Source: Apium graveolens
Lineage: Eukaryota > Streptophyta > Magnoliopsida > Apiales > Apiaceae
Length of the DNA stretch: 64,000 nt
NCBI RefSeq assembly: GCF_009905375.1
Contig: NC_133655.1
Span: 40,145,593-40,209,592, forward strand
Direction of reading: 5' to 3'
Below the pieces are notes generated by a model. That model saw nothing but the letters and a program-made list of their open reading frames with translations. It ran no database searches and was not told the origin of the DNA. Positions 47,373 through 56,231 of the stretch are shown here, piece by piece (the stretch's first letter is position 1; every line of letters begins with the position of its first letter). Made by a program: the position numbers and the translations under genes.

Positions 47373-48470
47373 TTACAACTCGAAAGATGTTGAATTTCGT
47401 GCTTCATTGGTAATAGATTTTTCTACATTATCCTTTGATACTATTTCTTGATCACTTTCATCATCACTGTCATCACTAACCATCTCCACATTGTCAAATT
47501 TGAGGCTTTCATGATAATCTCCATCTTGTAGTCCTTCAATCTCTTTATCATCAAACACAACATGTATTGATTCCACAACAATGTTGGTTCTCAAATTGTA
47601 GACTCTGAATGCTTTACCAACAGTATATCCAACAAAAATTCCTTCATCTGCTTTAGCATCAAACTTTCCATTCTGATCAGTTTGATTTCTCAAGATATAA
47701 CATTTGCAGCCAAAGACATGAAGAAAATTTAGAGTTGGCTTCTTGTTCTTGAACAATTGGTAGGGAGTCAAGCATTTTGCTTGATTAACCAAAGAAATAT
47801 TCTGAGTGTAGCATGCAGTATTTACAGCTTCAGCCCAAAAATATGTTGGTAACTTAGATTCTTCAAGCATTGTCCTTGTAGCTTCAATAAGTGATATGTT
47901 CTTTCTTTCTACTACTCCATTTTTTTGTGGAGTTCTTGCTGCTGAAAACTCGTGCAAAATCCCATTTTCTTCACAAAATGCTCTCATGAAAAAATTCTTG
48001 AACTCGGTTCCATTGTCACTCCTGATTCTTCTAACTTTGAAATCGGGATGATTGTTGACTTGCCTTATGTGATTGATGATGATTTCACTAGCCTCATCTT
48101 TAGACTTAAGGAAATATATCCAAGAGAACTTTGAGAAATCATCTACAATTACTAGGCAAAATCTTTTCCTTGAGATGGACAACACATTGACTGGTCCAAA
48201 CAAATCCATGTGTTGCAGTTGCAAAGGTTCTTCAATTGTTGAATCAAGCTTCATTCTGAATGATGCTTTAATTTGCTTTCCCTTTTGGCATGCATCACAC
48301 AGTCCATCCTTAGAAAACTCCACTTGAGGAATGCCTCTAACCAGTTCTTTCTTTACAAGTTCATTCATGGTCTTGAAGTTTAGATGGGATAGCTTCTTGT
48401 GCCATAGCCAACTTTCATCTTGACTTGCTTTACTGAGAAGACAAGTAACAGATTCTTGTGCCATAGCCAA
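47373..48470 (-). pseudogene. A pre-integrase and integrase
   Basis: 365 open codons. The zinc region has WLWHKKLSHLNFKTMNELVK and CDACQKGKQIKASF. The core has LQHMDLFGPVNVLSISRKRF, RIRSDNGTEFKNFFMRAFCE and ARTPQKNGVVERKNISLIEA, with the catalytic residues intact. The C-terminus is LNFLHVFGCKCYILRNQTDQ and ADEGIFVGYTVGKAF. The apparent start lies in a duplicated 20-bp stretch and is not genuine; the upstream pre-integrase region is deleted. Confidence 0.9.
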
Positions 48471-48472
48471 CT
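48399..48472. repeat. Duplicated 20-bp stretch at a deletion scar in A
   Basis: TCTTGTGCCATAGCCAACTT-like sequence occurs at about 48399-48418 and again at about 48452-48471. Between protease and integrase the usual pre-integrase residues are missing, so the repeat marks a deletion or template switch. Confidence 0.65.
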
Positions 48473-48652
48473 TTTAATGATGACATTGTCTTTTGAAATC
48501 AAGCCATATCCAGTATAACCCTTGTTGTCATTTCCAGAAGTAATACTTGGCCCAGCTCTCTCCTTGAACTCTGTGAGCAGGGTAGAATCACCAGTAATGT
48601 GTCTTAAACAACCATTATCCAAGTACCACAGATTCTTTCTGTTTCCCTGCAC
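48473..48652 (-). pseudogene. A protease relic
   Basis: WYLDNGCLRHITGDSTLLTE is the copia protease start. Family members read LDSGCSRHMTG, so the active-site DSG is DNG here, which should kill the enzyme. SGNDNKGYTGYGLISKDNVI follows and then the deletion scar. Confidence 0.86.
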
Positions 48653-48666
48653 ACATTAAAATCAAA

Positions 48667-49479
48667 TCAAGTTGATTTTGGTACCCGAGTTTCCTTGGGT
48701 CCTTCCTTGTTAGCTTTCTTCTTCTGTTTCTTAAGTTTGGTCTTATTTGACTTGGGGATATCAAATTTATCCTTAGTCATTTGAGTTGGACCTTTGAAAC
48801 CATTCATTAAAACAGAATTATCATGCACATTTTGATTAACATAAAATGGCATGCTATTAGTAAACATGTTATTCCAGTAGGGCATGCTAAATGGCCTTTG
48901 AGGCATACTAAATGCAACATAATAAGGATTAGGTGCAAATGGCATATTAGCAAACTGTGCATTCATATTCTGTGTAGACATAGCATTCATAGGCATAGAA
49001 GGCATGGCATTCATGTTGGGAAAAGGAGGTGGCACAAATATGGAAGTAGGCATAGCAGTTTTGCAATTAACAGACAGATGTTTTACACTACCACACTTAA
49101 CACAGATTTTTCTTGGAGTATACTTATCAGGTGTGTAGTTGTTATGTTTGTTAATCCCTACTTTACCATTTTTATTATTTTTCTTTTTAGCCTCTGTTTT
49201 AACCTTAATCTTTTCTAGTCTGTCATTCAATTGCTTGATAGACAGATGACCAACATTTACATTATTTTCCTTCTTCACTTGACTAGATTCTCCTGAAATG
49301 AAGTTTTTGGAAACTGGTCTGTATTTTTCATTTAACTTAGCAAGTTTGGCTTTACTCACAAGTTTGCTTACAGCCGACGGATGAGGATTTATGTCACTGG
49401 ACGGATAATCCTTTTGATTATCCGACGGATGACTCTTATCATCCGTCGAGTCCACATCTGTTAGCAATCCTTCAACCAA
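48667..49479 (-). pseudogene. A gag C-terminal linker, second zinc knuckle and Met/Asn-rich tail
   Basis: 270 codons. At 49374-49450 the CGACGGAT motif is translated as DDKSHPSDNQKDYPSSDINP. A Lys-rich part, the knuckle CVKCGSVKHLSVNC and a Met/Asn/Pro-rich stretch (NMNAMPSMPMNAMSTQNMNA) follow, then a basic end. The arrangement of two knuckles far apart, with a repeat-rich linker, resembles B. Confidence 0.82.
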
Positions 49480-49934
49480 ATTGGATTACAGCTTCTCCTT
49501 ATTTTTCTTCCAGGCTGCATCATAAAAGGACTCAATACCTTGAACTTTGGTGATTTGAGCATGAACATCTCTAGATGTTTTCCATGCCTTAATCACCTTC
49601 TGTTCTCGTTCAAGCTACTTCTTCAAAATCTCTTCTTTCTTCAAAGATTCAGTTAATTCATCCTTAGCAATCTTACACTCAATTCTCAATTTTTCAAATT
49701 CAATAAACTGAGACTCTAGCACATTATTCCTCTCACTAAAGAACAAATTGTTTTCTTTGATTTTAACATTTTCCTTAGTGAGGGACTTAAGTGTAACACG
49801 CAAATGATATAATTCTGTAGACATGTCATTTATTGCATCATTACACTCAGCTTTAGATAAATATGCAAGGTTAGTGGTGATTACCTGATTACTTGAAGAA
49901 CTTGTCTCTGTTTCATCAGACTTGGCCATTAGGG
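49480..49934 (-). pseudogene. A gag coiled-coil linker
   Basis: MAKSDETETSSSSNQVITTN, then a long charged helix (LYHLRVTLKSLTKENVKIKE, LESQFIEFEKLRIECKIAKD). A stop near 49615 is followed by REQKVIKAWKTSRDVHAQI and a second stop near 49485. It matches the EREIIRTWTN coiled coil of B. Confidence 0.78.
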
Positions 49935-51095
49935 CTAGATTGACATAGCTGACATCCTCATCCAGACCATCTGCTGCCCAGTCATTTTCTTGTGTAATGA
50001 AAGCCCTTGCCTTTTTTTTAGCAACTCAAAATATTTCAGTTTATAATCCATAGGCTCAAACTTCTTCTTACTGGAATCTAACTTTCTACACTCACTGGCA
50101 AAATGCCCTGCCAAGCTATATTTGAAACATTTGAATTTTGATTTATCCACCATGTTTCTATTTGGCTTAGCTGCTCCAAAGTTCTTCTTGAACTTGAGCT
50201 TGGCAAATGTTCCGGAAAGAAATGCTAGATGTTCATCAATGTCATCCATATCATCTTGGCTCAAAGAATCTTCATTTTCTGCTACCAGCCCCTTGCCTTT
50301 GTTTTCACAGACCTTTGAAGTAGACTCAACAGCTTCTATCTTCATTTTCTTCTCTTTCTCTAACTCAGCAACCAGTGCAATGGACCCTCCTTTCTTCTTT
50401 CATTTTTCCATCCTCTCGTCTTGCTCTATTTCAAGCTCATAAGTTTTCAGAATGCCATACAGTCTCTCCAAAGTAAACTCCTTGTAATCTTGAGAGTTTC
50501 TCAATGAGATTGTCATTGGTTTCCATTCCTTTGAAAGAGATCTAAGGAACCTAAGATTGGAGTCTTTTTTCTGATAGACTCTTCCATGCAACTTCAGAGC
50601 ATTTAGTAGTTTTTGAAATCTACTAAAAATGTCAGTGAGAGACTCACTATCTTCACATTGAAAATGCTCATATTGCTGAATTAGCTGTATCTTATTTTCC
50701 CTAACTTGTTCAGTGCCATCACAGATAATCTGAATTGTATCCCAAACTTCCTTGGCAGTTTTGCAATTGATGGTGTTGTCAAACATGTCTCCATCAACTC
50801 CATTGAACAGAATATTCATGGCCTTCTTATCTTTTCGTACTTGTTCAATATCAGGATCCGACCATTCATGCCTTGGCTTAGGAACTGATGGCTTATTTCC
50901 AGTTGCAGCTCTCATTGGTACATGAGGGCCTCTCTCTATGCAATCCACATAGGCCTCATCTTGAGAAAGTAAATGAAGACGCATCTTTACCTTCCAGTGA
51001 TGGTAATTATCTTTGTCCAGAAAGGGAATCTTGACTCCAACATCCTTCTTGTTCATCTTGCTGTTTGTGTGATCTTTGAACTCTTTGTTCTTCAA
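49935..51095 (-). pseudogene. A gag N-terminal domain and first zinc knuckle
   Basis: Starts at 51095 (MKNKEFKDHTNSKMNKKD), 8 bp from the primer site; MNKKDVG at 51056 is an alternative. Gag signatures: FLDKDNYHHWKVKMRLHLLS, INCKTAKEVWDTIQIICDGT, SLTDIFSRFQKLLNALKLHG and RLYGILKTYELEIEQDERME. A TGA near 50400 ends this frame, then DDIDEHLAFLSGTFAKLKFK and a knuckle CFKYSLAGHFASEC, whose second Cys is Tyr. A frameshift in a T run near 50010 follows. Confidence 0.88.
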
Positions 51096-51102
51096 GAGCT
51101 TC

Positions 51103-51113
51103 CTCTGATACCA
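51103..51113 (-). other. tRNA-Met primer-binding site of element A
   Basis: TGGTATCAGAG on the minus strand, two bases inside the 5' LTR. Confidence 0.93.
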
Positions 51114-51115
51114 AT

Positions 51116-52151
51116 TGTTAGTCCCTAACAGTGCAACAAGAATTACAGAAGGGGGGTTGAATGGAATTCTTGAAACTTTTTTCTGAATTATAAAATGTTC
51201 TAACTTAAAATATATATGTCAGTGTTTTGATTTGCAAAGTGCGGAATGACAAGTTAAATATGAATCAAAATACAAAGTAATAAAAACACAAGTCTTTAAA
51301 ACTTTCTGGTGGATTTGAATGTATCCACCAGAGATATATATATATATCAAGAGAACTCTGTGAATCTTGAATAGCTCACAGCTGCTTACAAATAAGAACA
51401 ACTAAGCTTACGGAGAAATGCTAAAGGATTCAACTTACAGTTATTTCTCTGAGAAAATTTTTTCTTAGTCTTGTTGTTGTTCTACTTGCTACTTTTGGTT
51501 TATATATCACCAAGATTACACAGTAATAAGACAAGATAATAAAACAAAACCTATCAAGTCTAATATTATGCTACTTCATTACTCTATTCCAGCATCTTTG
51601 AATATCTTCATAATAGTATGGAAATGGCAATACTTCTTTGTTCTCAAAAACCCAGTTAAATAGGCTGCCACATTCCTTTTGCATACACTCGACACATGTG
51701 ACTGTGTTGTCACTGTCAACAGATGTTTGAATTGATCATCCGTCGGGTACATGATCATCCGTCGGGTTGCCTTGTTGATCATCCGTCGGTTAGCTTTGCT
51801 GATCATCCGCCGGGTAGCTATATGGCACTTGACTTCATTTCATTTATGCAGAATTACAAGACATCATCTATGTATAATTAATCAACATATTTTGTATATC
51901 TAATTCAAGTCAACATGACTTATATGCTACTGCAGAATCTATACAAAGGTGTTTGCAAAAATGTGCTACATGACTTATTGTTACATAATCTACTCACTCG
52001 ATGGATATCAAATCATCATCCGTCGGGACTGTATTGAGTCATCCGTCGGGACTATATTTGCTTATCCGTCGAGTGCTACATAATTCACTAAGTTGAATCT
52101 ACTAAGGTGTTTTGTTAATGAAATCATCAAGTTCAAAACATATTTCCAACA
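51116..52151 (-). repeat. 5' LTR of element A
   Basis: 1036 bp copy of 14707-15744. The CATCCGTCGGGT motif array lies at 51734-51815, with three further copies at 52015-52075. TATA-like box near 51499-51508. Confidence 0.95.
51734..51815. repeat. CCGTCGGGT motif array in A 5' LTR
   Basis: Four GATCATCCGTCGGGT-type copies. Single-base changes differ from those in the 3' LTR, so each array has drifted separately. Confidence 0.88.
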
Positions 52152-52156
52152 ATGTC
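52152..52156. repeat. Right target-site duplication of element A
   Basis: ATGTC, identical to 14702-14706. Confidence 0.93.
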
Positions 52157-52660
52157 TCTTACCAACTCCTTCTTGACCAAGGTATTGATTGTCTTGAAAT
52201 TCAAGTGAGACAACTTTTTATGCCATAGCTTGCTTTGTTCTTCTGATGCCTTGGTATAGAAGTAATAAATACCATCCTCATTTGTTGAGTTCAAGTATGC
52301 AACAAACAAGCTTTCTTTCCTTGCTCCTTTCAGAGCAACTTCATTGGTTTTCTTGCTGATGAAAATACATTCTTCATTGTCAAATAAAACTTTAAAATTT
52401 TTATCTGCAAACTGGATGACACTGAGAAGATTTACTTCAAGACCAGCTACCAATGCTACATCATCAATGACAATATTTCCAAAAACAATCTTGCCATATC
52501 CCATTGTGAATCATTTGTTGTTGTCTCCAAAGGTCACCAAGGGGCCAGCTTTCTCCTCAAATTGTGATAGCAGGGCTTTATCACCTGTCATATGTCTGGA
52601 ACATCCAATATCTATGATCTATATGACCTTCTTCATTTTGCCCTGTGATTTTGATGAGGA
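52157..52660 (-). pseudogene. D protease and pre-integrase start
   Basis: The protease start (IGCSRHMTGDKALLSQF) has IDIG where relatives have LDSG. MGYGKIVFGNIVIDDVALVA, LLSVIQFADKNFKVLF and LWHKKLSHLNFKTINTLVKK follow. It runs into the A insertion at KELVRD. Stops lie near 52620 and 52505. Confidence 0.86.
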
Positions 52661-52962
52661 TGACTCTCCTTGCTCCAAGGCCATTAGTGCATAATTTCCA
52701 ACTTCCTCATTTTCATCATTGTTAGAGTCATCCCAACTTTTTCCCTCTGTAATATAAGCTTTGCTTTGCTGTTTCTTCAGAAGAGCTTCATACTTTGCTT
52801 CCAGTTCAAGATAAGCTTTATCTTTCTTTTCTTTCTTGGGTTTCCTGCATTCTGTAGAAAAATGGCCTAGTTCATCACAGTTGTAACACCTTATCTTTGA
52901 TCTTTCAACAGATCCAATTTTGTAACATTTTTGCTATCAGATGTGTACTTCCCTTTTCCTTT
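52661..52962 (-). pseudogene. D nucleocapsid relic
   Basis: A zinc knuckle of the form CYNCDELGHFSTEC lies near 52845-52890, followed by a Lys/Glu-rich stretch and an acidic one ending in EQGESSSSKSQGK. A frame change near 52930 separates it from gag. Confidence 0.72.
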
Positions 52963-53932
52963 CTAGATGTTGTCTTTGTTGAATGACTGTCCTTTACCCT
53001 TGAAGAATCTTGGCTTCTTTACTGTGATGTTAGAGAACTTTCTTGGCAGATAGGCCATTGACTGATCAAGCTCATCTAGGGTGTAGAACTCATCTTCTTC
53101 CAATTCCAGAATGACCTGTTCCTGTGAATCTTTGTTTCTTTGCTCACTGGCTGAGGCAACTGGAGTCTGGGATCTTGGCTCATCATTAGAGGTCTGGCTT
53201 TCATTGACAATTAGAGCACTAGAACCATCTACCACATGCCTTTGACAAGATCTTAATGATTTCCTTTGAATCATCTCTAGTTCATATGTTTTTAAGATTC
53301 CATATGGAACTTCCAGTGTTATTCTGCTCAAGTCTCTCCCTTCTCTGATTGCTGAGATTTTCTGTTCCAAATGATCAAGGAGTGTAAGAAAAAACTTCAA
53401 GTTCACTTCTTCAGCTTCATAGTATTTGTCATGTAGCTGTAAGTCATTTATCAGCTTGTTAAACCTTTCAAACACATCAGTGATACTTTCTTTTGGCTTA
53501 GCCATGAAACCCTCATACTTTGAAATCAGTATCCTTCTTTGATTAGATCTAACTTCCTCAGTTCCTTCACAAAGTATTTCAATCTTTTCCCAGATCTGCT
53601 TAGCAGTGTCACAGTTGACAATGTTGTTGTACATTACATTATCAAGTGATTCTATCAAGATCAGCTACAAGCCACTATCTAGGGAAACTTTTTCTTTCTC
53701 AGGCTTAGTGTACTTAGAAGGGTCTTTCGGAGCATAATGAGTTGGGATGACCATGTCTCCATCTGTATATTCCTCAACTCTAACCAAAGAAGTGAATGGC
53801 TCATTTTTTGAGAATCTGAACGTATAGTGGATTGGTTATCCTGATAATAAACAATAATTTCTTCTTCCAAAGAGTGTAGTTGGCTTTGTCAAAAGTAGGG
53901 ATTTTAATACTACTGATTTTCTGTGTATTCAT
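52963..53932 (-). pseudogene. D gag N-terminal domain
   Basis: Start ATG at 53932 (MNTQKISSIKIPTFDKANYT), 39 bp from the primer site. A frameshift follows within 60 codons. The long frame (52963-53658) has NIVNCDTAKQIWEKIEILCE, SITDVFERFNKLINDLQLHD, VPYGILKTYELEMIQRKS and an acidic end. The conserved gag features match A and B. Confidence 0.86.
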
Positions 53933-53970
53933 TCTTCCACGATCTTGAATCTGTTTGCTTTCAGATTTTG

Positions 53971-53981
53971 CTCTGATACCA
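53971..53981 (-). other. tRNA-Met primer-binding site of element D
   Basis: TGGTATCAGAG on the minus strand, two bases inside the LTR start (TGTTAGG at 53984). Confidence 0.9.
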
Positions 53982-53983
53982 CT

Positions 53984-55424
53984 TGTTAGGTAATGAATTA
54001 TACATAGAGGGGGGGGGGTGAATGTGTTTTTGTGTTTTATGCTTTTCTTGAATTGCTTATGGTTGTGAACTAAGTAAATTAAATCTTGCAGTGAGATGTG
54101 TTAATACTGAAATTAAACAAGCAATAACAGTGAACACAAATCTTTCAAAACTCACTTAATTTTATATTAAAATTAAGAATGTTTTGCAACAAAATTTCTA
54201 AGCTCTTTGTTGATAAAGAGCTTAGCTTCTTCCTTGAGAGAATACAAGATTTTTCTAATCTGAATTCTTACAACTAACAAAGAACCAGTGTTAACTTTAT
54301 ATGATAGTTAACTACTGGTTTACACAGAGTATAATAAGAGATGCTATTCACTTTAGTAAACTATCACTAATCATACCATTTTAGGAAAAGTATATCTTCC
54401 ATTTCTGGTTTAGCATATCTTTGCATACAGTGTTAGCTTTGATCTCCATTTGTCAGTTAATCTTCACCCTTGATCTTGCACACTCTTCAAGCTGCTTTTT
54501 GTAGACTTGTCAATCTAACTGGTTGGATTATTTGTTGATTGTTAATCTTGAATATTAAACTGGTATGCACTTTGTACTTTGAGTTTTACCTCAAGATCTC
54601 CAGTTTGATATATATTGAGAACTTGACATCTCGATAAGTATATTGGCTTATCGAGATCTCTCATTACTCTATAGTTGATTTGACTTGTACAGGTCTCTGA
54701 GTTCTCTATAAGAGAATTTATCTTGTCGAGATCTCTCCACTTCATGTCTTCACTTTGGCTTATGGATATCTCTGAGTTCTCTAGTGACTAATTAAATTGT
54801 TGATAACTAGAAGTTCTCTAGTGATATTTGACTTGTCGATATCTCAGAGTTCCCGAGTGATATTTGACTTGTCGATATCTCAGAGTTCTCTAGTGATAAT
54901 TGACTTATCGATATCTCAGAGTTCTCTAATGATATTTGACTTTTCGATAACTCAGAGTTCTCTAATGATATTTGACTTATCGATAACTCTGAGTACTCTA
55001 GTGAAGAAATGACTTGTCGATATCTCCAATCTTCATGTATTCAATTTTACTTGTCGATATCTCTGAGTTCTCTAGTAGCTTTTCTGACTTCTCTATAAGT
55101 CATTCTGGAGTTCTCGAATGACTTCTCTATAACACTAAATCTGTGACTTGTAGAGATCTTGACTTAGAATATTTTTCTCAAAACAGATTTATTCAACTCC
55201 AAGCTTATTCATAATTCTTCTGAGGCATGATCTTCTAAATCTTCTTCCAGATAGAATTCTTGGGCTAGATATTGTTTAAAGAAAAAGACTCCAGTCCGCT
55301 CTTTGACATTTTTACAGACTTTAAATTTTACAATACAAAATGCAAACTAAGATTACAATACAACTTACTTAGGGTTGTCAATTTGACTTAGTCTTGTTAT
55401 TGTACAGGCATGTCTTGCACAACA
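53984..55424 (-). repeat. 5' LTR of element D
   Basis: Starts TGTTAGGTAATG next to the primer site. Only one copy exists in the window, so the outer end is a guess, placed at CACAACA (55424). It contains a TATA-like box (CATATAAAG, minus strand, near 54295) and the 36-bp tandem repeats at 54813-55028. A 9-bp G run is near 54009. Confidence 0.65.
54813..55028. repeat. 36-bp tandem repeats in D LTR
   Basis: Six units, the last degenerate, built on TTCTCTAGTGATATTTGACT followed by TGTCGATATCTCAGA. More loosely spaced copies of the TCGATATCTC core occur at 54630-54780 and 55015-55065. The plus-strand ORF across it (LSISQSSLVIFD repeats) is only the 36-bp period translated. Confidence 0.9.
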
Positions 55425-55874
55425 CTTTGTCATCCTTTGAAAAAGTAGCTTATGTTCAAATAAGTTTGTGTAGCACATTCCTGTATACTGTAATGCCTTG
55501 GAGAATTAGAAGTTGTAGGATACTCTAAGTTATGTTGGCTACTAGAATCATTTGCAAAATTGGTTGGATAATTGTAAATATTAGATGCCTTGTAATTTTG
55601 CAGAAATGAAATTGAGTCAATTGGTATGAAAATACTTTCAACGGATGTTTCTACAAGGCTTCGATGAATGACCCAAGTCCCAATCAATGGATGATCCACA
55701 AGAGTCTCGACGGATAATCAACAGAGTCTCGACGGATAACTAATTCAAATAGGAGTTGATAGTGACTTGACAGTCACATGGGTTGATTGTATACTAAAGG
55801 AATGTGGCAGCCTGTAATCAAGATTATGAAGATCAAGAAGCATTTCCATTTCCATGTAAAATATGGACGTTCAA
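55425..55874 (+). repeat. Element G: truncated A-related LTR
   Basis: On the plus strand GTAGCTTATGT-CAAATAAG, GATGCCTTGTAATTTTGCAG, two CTCGACGGATAA copies and AAGAAGCATTTCCATTTCCATG match the reverse complement of the A LTR in order. Both ends are missing, at the D LTR on the left and at E on the right. The minus-strand ORF 55430-55699 is therefore not a gene. Confidence 0.75.
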
Positions 55875-56231
55875 TGTAATAACCCCAATTTTTGGAATTT
55901 TTGTAACCCTTATGAATAGTGATTTTGCTGATTATGCTGAATAAGAAAACTTTTCATACCACACTACGTAGGGGTTCTTTTATTGATCTTCTGAGATATT
56001 ATTAGTACCCTATGTGGTATATAAGTATATGTAAAGATCGTCAGAATCCGAATCCGAACACTTTGATTTTTCCCGAAAATCCACCAGATACCGAAAGAAT
56101 TGAGTATAAGGTAACAGGATTTAAATTCAAGGATTATAAGAGAGGATCATAAAAGGAATATAATGAATTGAGAAAGGTTAAGGGAACCCAAGTAATAAGA
56201 TCCCGGGTATGATCCCTCAAACGATAAAAAA
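55875..56231 (+). repeat. Partial duplicate of the E LTR start
   Basis: The first 357 bp, beginning TGTAATAACCCCAATTTTTG and ending CCCTCAAACGATAAAAA, are repeated immediately from 56232 with a few differences. It is a truncated LTR beginning in tandem with the full one. Confidence 0.88.

Larger units (their letters stand above)
14707..52151 (-). mobile_element. Element A: Sirevirus-like Ty1/copia with aORF
   Basis: LTRs of 1038 and 1036 bp with TGTTAG...CCAACA ends bracket the element, flanked by an exact ATGTC duplication. Primer site, gag, protease, integrase, RT/RNase H and a long 3' aORF read on the minus strand. Without nested element B it is about 12.9 kb. Gag and pol contain several stops and frameshifts, so this copy cannot move by itself. 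Long gag linkers, an ATTGGGGGAGAT-type purine tract and the 3' ORF fit the Sirevirus (Maximus/SIRE) lineage. The motif CCGACGGATGA recurs all through it. Confidence 0.95.
52152..55424 (-). mobile_element. Element D, right part: 5' LTR, gag and protease
   Basis: Continuation of the copia element at 13094-14706. 5' LTR, primer site, gag, nucleocapsid, protease and pre-integrase read leftwards to the point where A inserted. It is a Sirevirus-like relative of A and B but has its own LTR. Confidence 0.88.

Noticed and set aside
54797..55012. Plus-strand ORF with repeated LSISQSS peptides
   Set aside because: It is only the 36-bp tandem repeat of the D LTR translated; 36 is divisible by 3, so the frame stays open by chance.
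55430..55699. 89-codon minus-strand ORF, possible small host gene
   Set aside because: The plus strand aligns along its length with the A-family LTR, so it is LTR fragment G.
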